Assembly: GCA_038049695.1 (NCBI GenBank)
Contig: CP142459.1
Coordinates: forward strand, 67,262,001-67,326,000
Length of the DNA stretch: 64,000 nucleotides
DNA from: Cinnamomum chago
Lineage: Eukaryota > Streptophyta > Magnoliopsida > Laurales > Lauraceae
Direction: 5' to 3'
The notes under the pieces are model-generated. The model saw only the letters and a list, made by a program, of their open reading frames with translations. It was not told the DNA's origin and did not search any database. Position numbers and translations under genes: made by a program. Below, one piece after another: positions 45,701 through 58,292 of this stretch. How positions within the stretch are numbered: the first letter of the stretch is position 1; each line of letters starts with the position of its first letter.

Positions 45701-48700
45701 AAGGCAGAGCTCAAGATCATAATGTCGCATGTATATAGCCCAGGGCTAATTGAAGTTGGATTTGGGAATAATGTGAAGTGATGAGTGGCACAAATAAATG
45801 AGCCTAGGAACTCTTTCCATATTTTAAACGAAATCAAAGTACTAGTAAAATCTGAGAATTTGTATGTCCTGTGTGTTCTGAAAGAAGATTATGACAAAGC
45901 AGACAATCTACTGAAAAAAGGCAGTTTATCATTGTCAATGGCTCATTCATCAAATTGGAGGATTCAAACATTCTCACCGACATAATATTTCACTCATTTC
46001 TATAAGAAGATGGAACGGAAGTAGGGAAAAAAAACCCAAGAGCAACTGGAACTTCCTTCAGCTTGATTGAAAAAGAAAAAAGGTTTCAAAATGATAATAG
46101 CATATGTAAAACAATAAATAATTACAAAAGTGTCACGGGGTCATTACAAGACTTGCAACAGATCATTAATCAGGTTTTCAAGGTGGCAAAAGAAGCTAAT
46201 AAATAGAAATGTCCAAACATAATTAAAAAATGGTGCTTACCCATCGGTCCAGTCCCTGTTTCTCGACTGTAATCAATCAAATCTTTCATGCTATTAACCA
46301 CCTCCGATATCTGAAAGTTTAAAACAACTCCCACAAATTCATCCATAAAGCAAACAGCAAAATAAGTATTACAAAGTTATCCAACCTCTGCAGCAGGTCT
46401 TCTTCATTTACCCTTGAGATAAGTATCTGACATGTGTGTATGTCTCCTTTTTGTATTGGTAATATGACTCAAACCCATAACCTTGTGTTTTTGCTAGTAT
46501 CCTCAACTCAAGTTATGAATATGAGGTCCTGTTTAGTGATTGAGCCCATTGTAAATCATCATTCGGTGGGTCACAGTGGATAAGCCCATATATTATTCTT
46601 ACTCATCAATAGATTCTAGACCTGTGGTGGACATCATCCAAAATATAACAGAAAGAAATGGTAAAAGTTGAATTTCACATCTAAGATTATCCAAACTGGG
46701 TTGCTTTCAGACATTTTTCACTCAAAGAGGGAAAATAAATATTCATAAGAATGCCAACCAAAAAAATAAACACATTTGCCAACCAAAAAAATTAACACAT
46801 TTTCCACCACCCTCCCTTTTTTTTACTCCTGTGCTTATAATATTAGTTGCCACACTTAATGACTGTTAAAGTAACAAGGACTGGGTGTTTTTTTTTTTTT
46901 TTTTCTATTTTTGTATGCATGTAGGTATTGTATTAAAAAAAAAAAAAAAAGAGGATGTAGCAATTGGAAAATAATCAATTAAAGGCGGGGCTTTAGGCAT
47001 TGAATCTACAAGCAAGTTGGTTTTTGCAACTTTTCCAAACATCATCATGCAATGTTTAAGATACGCAAAACATGGAGTAGATCCATCAAGTTTTAGAAAA
47101 ACACTTCTGTATAAGAGTGCATTTACTATGATAACGGTATGAAGAACCTATGGTTCAATTCTTATTATTGATGGAGGTCACATCCCTCTTCTTGATGTGG
47201 AGCAATATATGAGAAATAAACTTCAAAACTGATAGCCACACCATACAGCAACCTACCTGAAGGCAGCGCACATATCTCTTTGTATATCCTAAATCGTTTA
47301 CCAATGGAACCTCCAAAGCTTTTGCCAACTGGCGGGCAGATGCAACAAACCTGGAGCACAATTGCAATTTTATGTAAATTGAGACGGATCAATTCAGATA
47401 TTGGAAAAATGAAGATTCTAAAGAAAAACACCATAAGATCCAAACATGTCCACAGTATGGCAACAATCCAAAATGAGAAAAGAGGGAAAAAAAAGGAAAG
47501 GATCACTCTAACAGGATTACTCCCCAGAGAGAGAGCATATCAATTTCAGAGGAAAAAGTTGGAGCCTAAAGTATTAAAATAATGTAGAAACAGTAGCTAC
47601 CACGAAGAAGTATTCTAGAATCTGATTCTCTACCAGTGAAGAGAGGTTGGGGGTTGGGGGTGGGGGGGTGTTATATGGTCCCTATTTAGGAACCAAAGTA
47701 GGGAGAAGTGTGATTAAATTGTGGAGTAAACGAATGATGCAAATTGGCACCTCTTCCTCATGGGAGTAAATCACATCACTGATGAAAATCATAGTGAAAG
47801 AAAAATAACCAGTGCATCCGAATGTGTATCTCCCAATTATAGCTTTCATGGACAGTAGGGTTCACCTAATGTTGACAGAAACCATTGGATCTCAGACACC
47901 ATCCATGGCCCTAATATCACTCTGATCTGAATGATACTGTTGGTTTGACTCATATCAGAAGGCATGATTTACTCAATATGAAAGTCAACCAAGCCCCTTG
48001 GCATGACATTGATGTAGCCCAGAAAAGCTTTTGACAAGCTCAGTGCACTACTCATGCAGCCAATGTAAGATTTCTTGTTTTTCTGTTTCTACTTTGATTT
48101 AACACAAATGACATATTACCAACCCAGAAGTCACTAGTCCAAACAAGATAGAGGGATTAGAGCCTCAGCACATCCAACCCACATGTAGCCCTCAATAACG
48201 ATAATCAGTCAATGAAAGTCATTGACTATATATTTCTTTTGACTTGTTAAAACAACCAATCGCATGACCGACATTAACCAACAAGAGTGCTAAGAAATAA
48301 AAAAATCTAGCATTCACGTGCTAGGTGGATTCCACAATGCAAAATAGCCTCACGCTTACTAATAGTAACGGAGTTACGTATCCCACTTTCAGTAGTATTC
48401 ATCAAAAATATAAAAAATATATTACGTTGCATGGTTTTTGTGGTTTTAGGAAGGAAAAATAAAACTAAAGTAAACCTAAACCACTCACTCCTCTAAATCA
48501 TTCTAATCTGGACCTTCAAATACTAGGAAAAAAACAATGTGATCTTAAGACCCAACAGCAACTTTGCAAAGGAGAAATGGAGAATATAAGTTTCATACAA
48601 TAACTACAACTCTTGCATAATCCCTTTCATTTTGATATTGGAATATGGAATTGGATCGCCTGTATCCAAGGAGCACCTGTGCCAGTCTCCAAGTACACTT

Positions 48701-51700
48701 GTATAGGCACACATAACCCACAAACTCAATAATGAGAATTCAGTTGGAAGGGCCATTTGTTAGGCCACTAAATACCATTGGATAAGCCTTTGACAGGCCA
48801 TGAGACCCCGCCTGCATCACTTAATCCAACAATTATCAGGCGCATTACTGATCAATAGGTGAGAGTCGACCTAGCAGCTGTCTCTATAGAAGGTATGCCC
48901 ACAATCCAAAAATGGAAAAATGTGGAAGGGGATACATGGCAGGTTCTGATTGTGAATGACCAGAAACACCGAAACCTCGAGCTGTTAGTGAATGACAAAA
49001 CAATGTATATCAAAGGGTCCCAACAGCTCCCCTCACGTGTGGGGCTCCGCACGTGGACAGAAACACATCCCCAAGGATTTGAAAACACAACGGAGGCATG
49101 TTACCTCCATTTGTTTGTATGGTATGTCTGTTCTATCTATTGGGTTTTAAATTTAAATGGCTTCCCATACTGGGTGGTGGTGCGTGTGCGTGTGCATGTG
49201 CATGTGCATGTGTGGTGGGGGGCATGAGATATAAATTATTATGCCATTCACTAACAGCTCGAGCTTTTGGTATTTCTGGTTATTAACACTCCATCCAAAA
49301 CAGACCCCATAACAGAAAAGTTGGACTTACATATTACAATTATTTTGCAACTCCTGCGCTGGTAGACCAGAAGATGTGTTTTGAGTAGCAGCCTGGTATT
49401 TCTGAGCCACTACTCCAAGCTGACTAACCTGCACAGTAGGAAGATCACACAGTCAATGATCCAGAACTGTTGTACCTCAATATCCATCATAACAATCCCA
49501 AATGCCCACTACACAAATTACAATACTCTTCGTAACTTATCATATGGCACAACTAGAACAAGAATACAGACAACCTGAAAATTTTTAGCAAATCATCAAT
49601 TGAGAAAATAGAAAAAGAAAAGGAAAAAAGGTTAGTCAGTTTTGGCAAGGAAGGTCTTTTAACAAGGGTCAAGTTAGGGGAGAGATACTAAATAACCCAT
49701 ACTCCAGAGTCTAGAGTGAAAAACTCGTACAGTTCAATAACCACTATTTTTACTCAGTTCCTGCAACACCTTCATATGCAACCACTCAAACAGAAGACTG
49801 AGAATCAAGATATATATATATATATAAAACAACGTTGGACCTTTTAATAGTTTACCTGAGGTATTATTAATCTTCGAGGTATAAGCTCCTCATGACGCCT
49901 TGCACAAAACTCCCAGGAACAAATCTAGATGCAAGAAAAATGCAGAGCCATGAGATATATTTCTTTAACCTTTCCCCCCTTTAAAAGATAAAGGGAGCCA
50001 CTTGCATTTGAGAAACCATTTGAAGTGTGTGTAACCTTCAGATCTGGAGAGAAAACAATCCGAAGTTGACCATCACGCACTACACGTAATTGCTCAAACA
50101 CGCTCTCTTGGATTGCTTTTGCATAATCCAGGACAATTTGACCTGATGCATTCTGATATTCACGGGGCATATCAACATAGAGAAGCTCTTCCAATGTACC
50201 ACTATCATATTTGATTTTGCATAGCCTTGGTAAAACCTCTGCAGTTGTTTCTGAAAGCATGACAGTTAAAATAAGATATTATGAAAGAGGAACCTTTGAA
50301 CCCAACAAATACATCACAATCATCCTCATGATTAATTACAGAAACAAGGGTGATATGACAAAATGACATAACAATGCATATCAGGATTTAATGGTAGAAG
50401 AATCTGTAAACCAGGATGAACCCCCAAAAAACTTATAGACCAAAAAAGAGTACATACCAAAACCACGGCCTGGTTTACGGTTGCATATTTCACAGTGCCA
50501 TACATCCTACAAAATAATAATTATTAGCTATTGGAGTTTACAAAGACATGCGTCGCAATGAGATGTCAAACCAAAAATCAATAATTAGCATCTCATGGTA
50601 AACTTATGCAGAGCATAAATCTGGAATGAGCATGAAGCATATAATGGTTCCACAGTGTCAGCCATGTGATGAATCTATTACATGTGCCTGTTTAAAAAAA
50701 TAAAATAAAAAATAAAAATCTATTACATCTTACCTAGTTTTGAATATCGTCAAACATGGTTGGAAGTCTCCAACAAACAACCAACAAGAAGAAGAAAGAG
50801 GGAAAAAAGGGCAGACCTGAGGAAAAACACCAGTTGTCTGCCTGCCACTGCCATAAAGGGAAACACACCATCTCTTCTTGGCATGGGGAGCAAAGTACTC
50901 GGCAACAAATTTCCTCCAATAATCAATATTGTTGTCCTGCATAAAAGACATATTCATATAAGCACAAGAAGCAGCAGCAGTACAATTATTACATAAGATT
51001 TTACATCTGAGAGCGAAGAGAACTTACAGCCGGCCTTTGTTGCTGGTGGTACATATAGAGTGTCAAACGACGGGCGCACGTCCCAGGTTCATAAACGGGA
51101 GGTTTAATAGCAGGTCTTACAGGTAAACTCTGTTGAAACTGGTGCTGTAATTGTGCCCGTTGCTGAGGAAGTGATTTTAGAATTTGTTGTTGCTGCTGCT
51201 GTTGTTGTTGCAGCTGCAAGATGTGCTGTTGCTTCAAAAAACTCATCTGAGCAGCAGCTGCCTGAGAATTCTGCCTGGAAATCTGCACAAACTGTTGCTG
51301 GTGCTGCTGTTGTTGCAGCTGTTGTTGCAAAAAGAGTGACTGTTCTGAATGCTGGGTTTCCATTTTGACTTGACATGGGCTTCTCAAAGATTGTGGCTGC
51401 TGTGACTCCAATTTCACCGAAACTGGATTCCTCAATGACTGCAGCTGCTGCTGTGCGTTTCGGTCATTACTCATCTCAGGCTCCATTTTAACAGGAACCA
51501 TATTGGTCAACCCTCCACGAAGTGATTGATATTGTTGTTGCTGCAGCTGCTGACTACGAGAAACAGGAAGCTGTTGCCGTGACTGCTGACTATGTTGGAA
51601 GTTATGTTCCTCGATCTGTTGAGGTTGCTGCTTCTGATCTGGCACCATCTGATTGCCAGAAGTGTTTGTGAAATGCTGGCCTGGAGTTTGATTAGATGAA

Positions 51701-52071
51701 CCCTGGTTTCCCATGCTTGGCTGCACGAAGGATGGAGATGAATGTGTAAAACTCATTCCATTACTTCCTCTGGAAAGTGGATCAGACTCAGCACTCATAT
51801 CAACGCCTCCACGATGAACGCTCCCTGAACCTGAAAGCCCAGAAGTAGACCCACCATTCCCAAACGATTGATTAAGGAGGGATGAGACATTGGAAATGTT
51901 CCCAAGAAAGCTATTGTACTGGGAGCGTGGTGAGATGAGCGATGAAAATGCAGGATGTTGTGAAGGGGCTGAACCACCTTGAGCTCCCACAATCCCAGAG
52001 TTACTGCGAAGAAGATAGGGCGGAATGTTTTGGGCACCACCCCCAGGCGTTGGAGGCCCTGATGGCACCAT
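42797..52071 (-). CDS. SEU: Transcriptional co-repressor SEUSS
   Basis: SEUSS is a nuclear adaptor that pairs with LEUNIG-type co-repressors and MADS proteins to repress AGAMOUS and other developmental targets. Exons (minus strand): 52071-51028, 50936-50817, 50506-50458, 50250-50036, 49924-49856, 49428-49331, 47350-47257, 46310-46241 and 43752-42797; 2715 nt, 904 residues, phases all consistent (Arabidopsis SEU about 877). Exon 1 encodes MVPSGPPTPGGG and a Gln-rich region with up to nine consecutive Gln. Residues 349 to about 590 are the conserved LIM-binding-protein-like dimerisation domain: DYWRKFVAEYFAPHAKKRWC, GSGRQTTGVFPQ, CEICNRKPGRGF, FSPDLK, SWEFCARRHEELIPRR, RQLAKALEVPLVNDLGYTKR and DLIDYSRETGTGP. 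The last exon is a low-complexity Ser/Asn/Gln tail. SEUSS-like paralogues are less Q-rich at this position, but assignment between SEU and its closest paralogues rests on memory. Confidence 0.94.
43753..46240 (-). other. SEUSS intron 8 with a tandem duplication
   Basis: The intron is 2.5 kb. A unit of about 224 bp is repeated head to tail at 44144-44345 and 44368-44600, sharing GATGG(C)(T/C)CACTTATC, CCAGCTTGTACC, TGGACTCTACTGACAGG-like and GTTGGTCAGAT blocks, at roughly 75-80% identity by eye. A second short duplication (AAAACTT..GTGGC.TGCACTGTCCC) lies at about 45089 and 45164. No exon is visible. Confidence 0.7.
47351..49330 (-). other. SEUSS intron 6 with a fold-back element
   Basis: The intron is 2 kb. 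CTCGAGCTGTTAGTGAATG (48978-48996) and its exact complement (about 49244-49262) enclose about 290 bp, a likely small inverted-repeat element. Within it is a palindromic CCCCTCACGTGTGGGG block and a (GTGCAT) microsatellite (about 49183-49215). No coding exon is visible. Confidence 0.55.
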
Positions 52072-52537
52072 CCTCCAATGAAAGAATTCAATCAAGTATG
52101 AATCAGGAAAAGTCTTGAGTTAACTGAGACTAACATCAAACGTCTAAATGAAGACAACTCACTCAACCATCAGGCATGTCAACTTTGCATCCATGGCTTG
52201 AAATATATCATTAGTAACTGATTTCAGTCCCATCTAAGCATACTATGAAGACCACCAAACTCACGACTAAGAACAAAGAAAACTAAAACAGGCTGCAAAG
52301 TGCAAACACTGTTCAGCAAACATCTTAAACCTTCTCTACTTCTCAAACCACCTTCTATCCCCAATAATTTTCAGAACCCAGAGTCTAATGTCACCACCAA
52401 CACATCATCAACAACAAGCCAACCACATAAAGACTATCTCCAAATATCTGCAGAGACCCGCTACCATTCTACACTCGTCCAGTCGAATCCCACCATTAGA
52501 CACAGCTAAAGAGAGAGATTGTTGTTTTCCCTAAAGA

Positions 52538-52661
52538 CCAAAGAAATAGAGCTTAAAAATGCAATCTTTTTCCCCCAAATCACTTCATTGAAGTACTTGC
52601 CAAAGAAATAGAGCTTAAAAATGCAATCTTTTTTCCCCAAATCACTGCACTCGAGCACTTA
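52538..52661. repeat. Tandem 62-bp duplication in SEUSS leader region
   Basis: Bases 52538-52599 and 52600-52661 begin CCAAAGAAATAGAGCTTAAA and share CAAATCACT; they differ at about nine positions near their ends. They lie 470-590 bp upstream of the SEUSS start codon, in the 5' UTR or a 5' UTR intron. Confidence 0.9.
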
Positions 52662-53913
52662 CTAACATACCTCAAAACCAGGACCATAAATCAAATCGTG
52701 GTCAACAACAAGAAAGCACTGATCTTTACAGATAGCCTTAGCTACCTAGATAAAACGCAAATCAAATCAACAGCCGGAGCTTTAAAGAAACGAAGTTTCA
52801 AGAGTTCTACAGTCCAAATAGAAAGCTGAAAACCCTAAAATGGTGGTATGCAACCTGATAAAAAAAAACCCAGATCAAGAAATTTGATCCGGAGCTTCAA
52901 AAACGTGAAATAACTCGACTTTATACATTTCAGAGGACTTACCCATGTTGAGAAATCCAGATGGAAATCACAGAAAGTAGGAAATGAAATCTCAGAGCTC
53001 TGTATCGAGAGAATACATACGGAAAAAACGCTTCTTTTCTGTTCTTCTTTCTCTGCTTTGCTTTTTATTTATTTATTTAGAGATTGTGCTTGGTGTGTGT
53101 TTTTTGTTTCTTCTGATGCTGCTTCTTTGGGTATGGTCCTTGCGGATGTCAAATTTGCATTGGATTTCGTTGAATTGTTTCAATCATTCTCTGTCCTCAC
53201 TGCTTTCTCTCTCCATCCTCGGCATCAAGCTTTTATTACACACAACAACAAATAAGGCAAAAATCTTTTCCGCTCTCATGACTCATGGCTGCATGTCATG
53301 GATGAACATGGTTCACGTTATGGGTCATCCATCGCACCGTCCATACCATAAATTTTCTTGGTTTTACCATGGTTATAAGTTATAACCATTTTCCAATTTG
53401 AGCTCTCACCTTTCCTCACTCGAAAGCTGTGCCATGCCAGAACTCTCTTCTCTCACTTAGCCTAACATATCTCACCCGAGGTCTACTTTCACTCGCCGAA
53501 AATGAAGAATGTGACTATCATTTATATTTTCCAAACGTCTAAAAGGTGACTATCCATTTATTTTTCAATCGTTAGAAATGAAATTTTATTATATCATTGT
53601 GGAGATTTATTTTGTATGCAGGGTAAAATTAAATAATCAAATTAATAAAAGAAAAGAGAAAATATAGTTTTAAAAATTACACAAAATGTCAAAATAATAT
53701 ACTATTAAAAGGCCGTATTTGAAGAAATATATCATAATAAATAAGCATACGATTATGTTAATCACTTCTTAAAGTAAATAATCCATTGAATAATGAAATA
53801 AACTCTAATTTATAGAAAAGTTGAGAACACCTCATATATAAGCAGTGCATTTATTAGGCTCTAACATGGGCCCACTATAGAGTTATATTCTTTTTAACTC
53901 AAGATTTCTCTAG

Positions 53914-54179
53914 GGCATGTTTGGATGTGTGGTGAAGTGAGGTGAAACATCAAATCAAGAGAGAATAAAATATAGAGTGTTATGATGATGTTTTGTTTTT
54001 AGTTGTTTGGTATAGAATCTTTTTGACTTTTTGTATAAAAAAATGGAGTTTTTTTGTCTTTACTTTTTTTTTGAAAGATGGAGGGAATGTTGAAATTGTG
54101 TACTTTTGATATGACCCTTGTCAATTCTTGTCTGGATTCACTTCACTTCACTTTTATTTAGTTAAGTGCCAAACACGCC
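53914..54179. mobile_element. MITE in the SEUSS-ILP1 intergenic region
   Basis: The ends GGCATGTTTGG and (complement) GGCGTGTTTGG are inverted repeats, followed by AAGTGAGGTGA and AAGTGAAGTGA-like words. TCTAG flanks both sides (53909-53913 and 54180-54184). A second end-like block (CACCTCACTTTACTTT...CATCCAAACAGGCC) at about 54446-54486 suggests a related, possibly nested copy. The superfamily is undetermined. Confidence 0.6.
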
Positions 54180-54783
54180 TCTAGGTAACTTAACTAGTAG
54201 ACTTAAAATAAAATAAAGCCTTCATTATATAGACAATAAAAGAAAAAAAAGATTATATAAAAAGTACATGAACTTAAAAAAAATTATTTTAAAAAAATTA
54301 CATAAAAAAACAATCTTCTTTCTCTTCAAAATTACAAAAAAAATATTTTTTTTTTACATAAAAATATAAATATATTCTATCAAAGCCAGTATAATCAAAA
54401 GACCTTTATAACCTATTTGTATTTTATTTTCTTAATTTGATTTTTCACCTCACTTTACTTTAATTTACCGTACATCCAAACAGGCCACACATATATATAT
54501 ATATATTAATTTCAAATGTGTAATGTGAAAATGTTTTATACATGCAAATGAGTCATTTTTCACACATCTTCAACTGTGATTTACTCACCGAAACCACATG
54601 TGATTTATATGTCTAAAATTTGCAAACAAACCAAGCATAATTGGTGTGTAACAATTTCACATCATGTGATGTTGGAATTGGATGGGGGTGAAGTAAACGA
54701 TCCCTGCAATTCGTTGGCCGAGGGTTATTTCTTCTGTTTCCCGCACCAGTTCGAAAACCAAACACATCAAAAACCCTAGAAAG

Positions 54784-57700
54784 ATGTCGAGCAGCAGCAG
54801 AAGCAAGAACTTCCGTCGCAGGTCCGAAGAAGACGAAGACACCACCACCAACAACGACGACTCCCAAACCCTACCACCACCAAAACCAAGAGAAAACACC
54901 ACTAACGCCAAGCTAAAGAAGCCCCCTCCGCCCAAACAGAAGCCGCAGCACCCCCACCAGGCTCCTAAACTCCTCAGCTTCGCTGACGACGACAACGACG
55001 AAGACTCCATCACCCCTCGCATCCAATCCAGAGACCGCTCCCATTCCGCTCGCCCCAGCAGATCTTCTTTATCTTCTTCTTCTTCGTCGCACCACAAGAT
55101 AACACCTGCTAAAGATCGCCTCCTCGTCCCTTCTTCGTCTCCTTCTACTCCTTCCAATGTCCAGCCCCAGGCAGGCGAATACACCAAAGAAAAGCTTCAA
55201 CTGCTCCAGAAGAACACTCGCTCCCTCGCCGCCAGCTCCAAACCCGCCGCCTCCGAAGCCAAACCCGCTGTATCAGCAGCGGAGCCAGTCATTGTATTGA
55301 AGGGCCTCCTCAAGCCCTCCAAGGATGAAACCCCAGTTCGCAAAATCGCAGAAGAAGACCAAGAGGACGACGAAGAAGATGCCGATGAAGCAGTCGTGGA
55401 TCGGAGGAGGAAGGGTTCTATAGAAAGGGACGATGCAGAATCTCGATTTGCCGCGATGGGGATTGGAAAGAGTGCTAGGGATTCGGCTCTTGGCTCTGCT
55501 TTCCCTGACCAGGCCACCATCAATTTGATTAGGGCGAAGAGAGAGCGGCTAAGGCAGTCACGGGCTGCACCGGATTATATCTCTCTGGATGCGGGGAGCG
55601 GTCTCCGAGGAGAGAGCGATGACGATGGTGATTTTCAGGGGAGGGTCGCGTTGGTGGGGGACAAGAAGGATGGGGCAAGCAAGGGTGTGTTTGAGAGTAT
55701 TGATGGGAGGGCGGTGGAGGCTGAGGTGAGGGTGGATGGTGGGTTTGGAGGGGAGGATGATGATGAGGATGCTGTGGAGAAGATTTGGGAAGAGGAGCAA
55801 TTTCGAAAGGGGTTGGGTAAAAGAGTGGACAACAGTTCTAGCCTTGTGAGTAATGGCATTGCTGTTCCGGCCACGGTACCGGCCGTTCAGCAGCCATCTT
55901 TTCCATATCCAGGGAGTCATCAGCCGGTTTCCGGTGGTGCGCCTGTTGTTTCGAGCGCAGCAGGAATTGTCGGTGTATCTAGGAGCGCTGAAGTGATGTC
56001 CATATCTCAACAGGCAGACGTTGCTACCAGGGCTTTGAAGGAGAGTGTTAGCAGGTTAAAGGTACGCGATTCCGTTGTTTTTGCTCCAGATTTTATAGCA
56101 TCTTGTAATGGTAGTTGCATTGCATCTTACTTATGGAAGACTGGAAAATAAGAATTAATTCAGATTTTAATTGTTTGTTGTAAAGGGTTTGTAGTTCCTC
56201 CACTTATTGGAGTTAACTGTTGCTGTTCTTCTAGTTCTCTCTCTTTTTTGGTAGTTTAATGAAAGAGGACAATGTACTAGGTGGACAAGCTCCAAGGGTC
56301 ACTTTCTCTAGCTAGTGGATCAGTTATCCTATATGACTAACTATAAATAATGAAACCTGCAAGCTTTTGGTAAAATATTTTAGCATTAACTAAGGAAGAA
56401 GCCCCTCAGTACATGGTTCTGAAGAAGATGAGCACACCCAATTAGTATCACTGGATGGATTAATTCGTCTTCTTACACTAATTGGTTAGGTGAAGTCGGA
56501 GAAAATTCTAAGCCCTCTTATTATTCTGACCTATGTTGCCCAAATATGCCATGGACATGGCAGGGACATGAATTTCATAAATAACAAGTGGAGTGTCGGT
56601 TATGATAAAATACAACACCTTGCCTATTTTGAAGTATCGGGGTTATTATAGATTTTGACTTTGCATGACTAGTATTTGCTTTTTCCACCTTCGAGGAGAA
56701 TTTCATTATAGTATCCTTATCCTCTTAATACTTTGTTTCCCCTGAATGGTAATGTTCTTTTGTTTTTTTTTTTTTTAATTAATTAATTTATTTTTTGAAT
56801 GGTAACTTTCATTAAAGCACATCAGTACAAAAGGCTTATACTGATAAGAAAAGAAGCACAAAATAAACAAAGACCCAATACATGACACCACCATCACTAG
56901 AGAATATCCAAAGACAAAAGAAAATCAACCAAAGCTACAACAACAAGAATGCAGATTGGTTAGGACCTGTTGAACTCATTAGGATTCAAATCCTCTTGCA
57001 GTTTCTAAGTACCCCACCAATTCTGGCAATTTGGGGGTGCATCATCTAAATGCACTCGATCAAAATTTAATTTAAGCATTCCTATCAAGTGGAAAATTCC
57101 ATTTTGTCATCAATCTCCTGCCGTGGACTAGGTGTTTGACCACTGATGCTCCACTATTACCCAATGTGTTGCATGTCTATTCAAGAATATGGTTTATGAG
57201 CAAGTGCAATGAGTACTTTTGTGCGCGAGTGTCAATGGTTAGGCATGCTCGTGTATGGTTAGTATAATGATCATTGTTGTAATCATATTTTTGTTCCTCT
57301 TTTCCCTTTTACCATTTTTTTAAGTACCAAGCTATATTCTTTTTTTGCATTTGTTTGTGCATTTGTATAGTTTTTTCCCCCTTCACAAAGTCTTCATTAT
57401 GTCCCAAGAAGGTAACCCACTAATTCAGGCACATCTTGTGCACCCTCAAGTGCTTCCATTATGATTTTCTATTAGCACTCGTGGTGTAGGAAAATCCATT
57501 TCATCATTTTTGGCATATGAAAATCATATTAAATGATGTTAAGAACTGTTGGTGGAAATAAATCATTAAGTTAGTGAAAGTCAAACAAAACTGGAAGGAT
57601 TTTGAAGAACTATAAATTTGTTCTGCGAGATGGAAGCTACAATTGATTTAGGAAGGAAGATCGGCGGAGATAGGTGCTATCGCTAGGGTTTCAAACATTA

Positions 57701-58260
57701 CACTTGATGCCATATTTAAGTTACCATTTGAAAGAAAAAAGTCATTTGTAAGTTATCTAACTGTGACTTCTACTTTTTAGGAAACTCATGGAAGGACCAT
57801 GTCTTCAATGATCGCAAATGATGAAAACTTGTCTGCATCGTTACTGAATATAACTGCACTTGAGAAGTCTTTATCAGCTGCTGGCGAGAAGTTCATTTTT
57901 ATGCAAAAGCTTCGCGACTTTGTTTCTGTAATATGTGACTTTTTGCAGGTATTTTTATTATTATTATTTTTACTTTGTACTAATTTAGAGTTCATTTCTT
58001 CAATATATAGATAGCTGCACAATGCTATACATTGGTTTTTGTTTAAATTGTGGTTGTTTAATGATGTCCTCGTTCAACTGCTCCTCATATTATGGTACTT
58101 GAATTTGTTATATGAAGGAATCTTTTCATTTTTAAATATATAAATTGGATGCACATGCTTTGGTATCATTGTGCAGTCTCAAATAAATTTGGAGTCTCTC
58201 AGTATATATATTTTCTCTTTTTCTTTTATTTGGGGAACAAGGTTGCAATTCCCCCCACCA

Positions 58261-58292
<32 letters not shown>

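Larger units (their letters stand above)
52072..54783. promoter_or_regulatory. Divergent promoter region of SEUSS and ILP1
   Basis: The two start codons lie 2.7 kb apart, head to head. The SEUSS side (52072 to about 53100) holds its leader and probably a 5' UTR intron. The middle (53500-54500) is very AT-rich and carries a MITE. The ILP1 side (54560-54783) is short. No TATA box is convincing on either side. No other gene is seen; the 133-codon frame at 52984-53385 has no family resemblance. Confidence 0.5.

Noticed and set aside
51104-51376. Ala/Thr-rich minus-strand frame under SEUSS exon 1
   Set aside because: It is an alternative frame of the CAG-rich repeat that encodes the SEUSS poly-Gln region.
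55558-56010. 150-codon minus-strand frame under ILP1 exon 1 (and the 176-codon one at 54657-55187)
   Set aside because: Both mirror the GC-rich, Ser/Asp-rich ILP1 coding exon; long antisense frames are expected there and no homology is visible.
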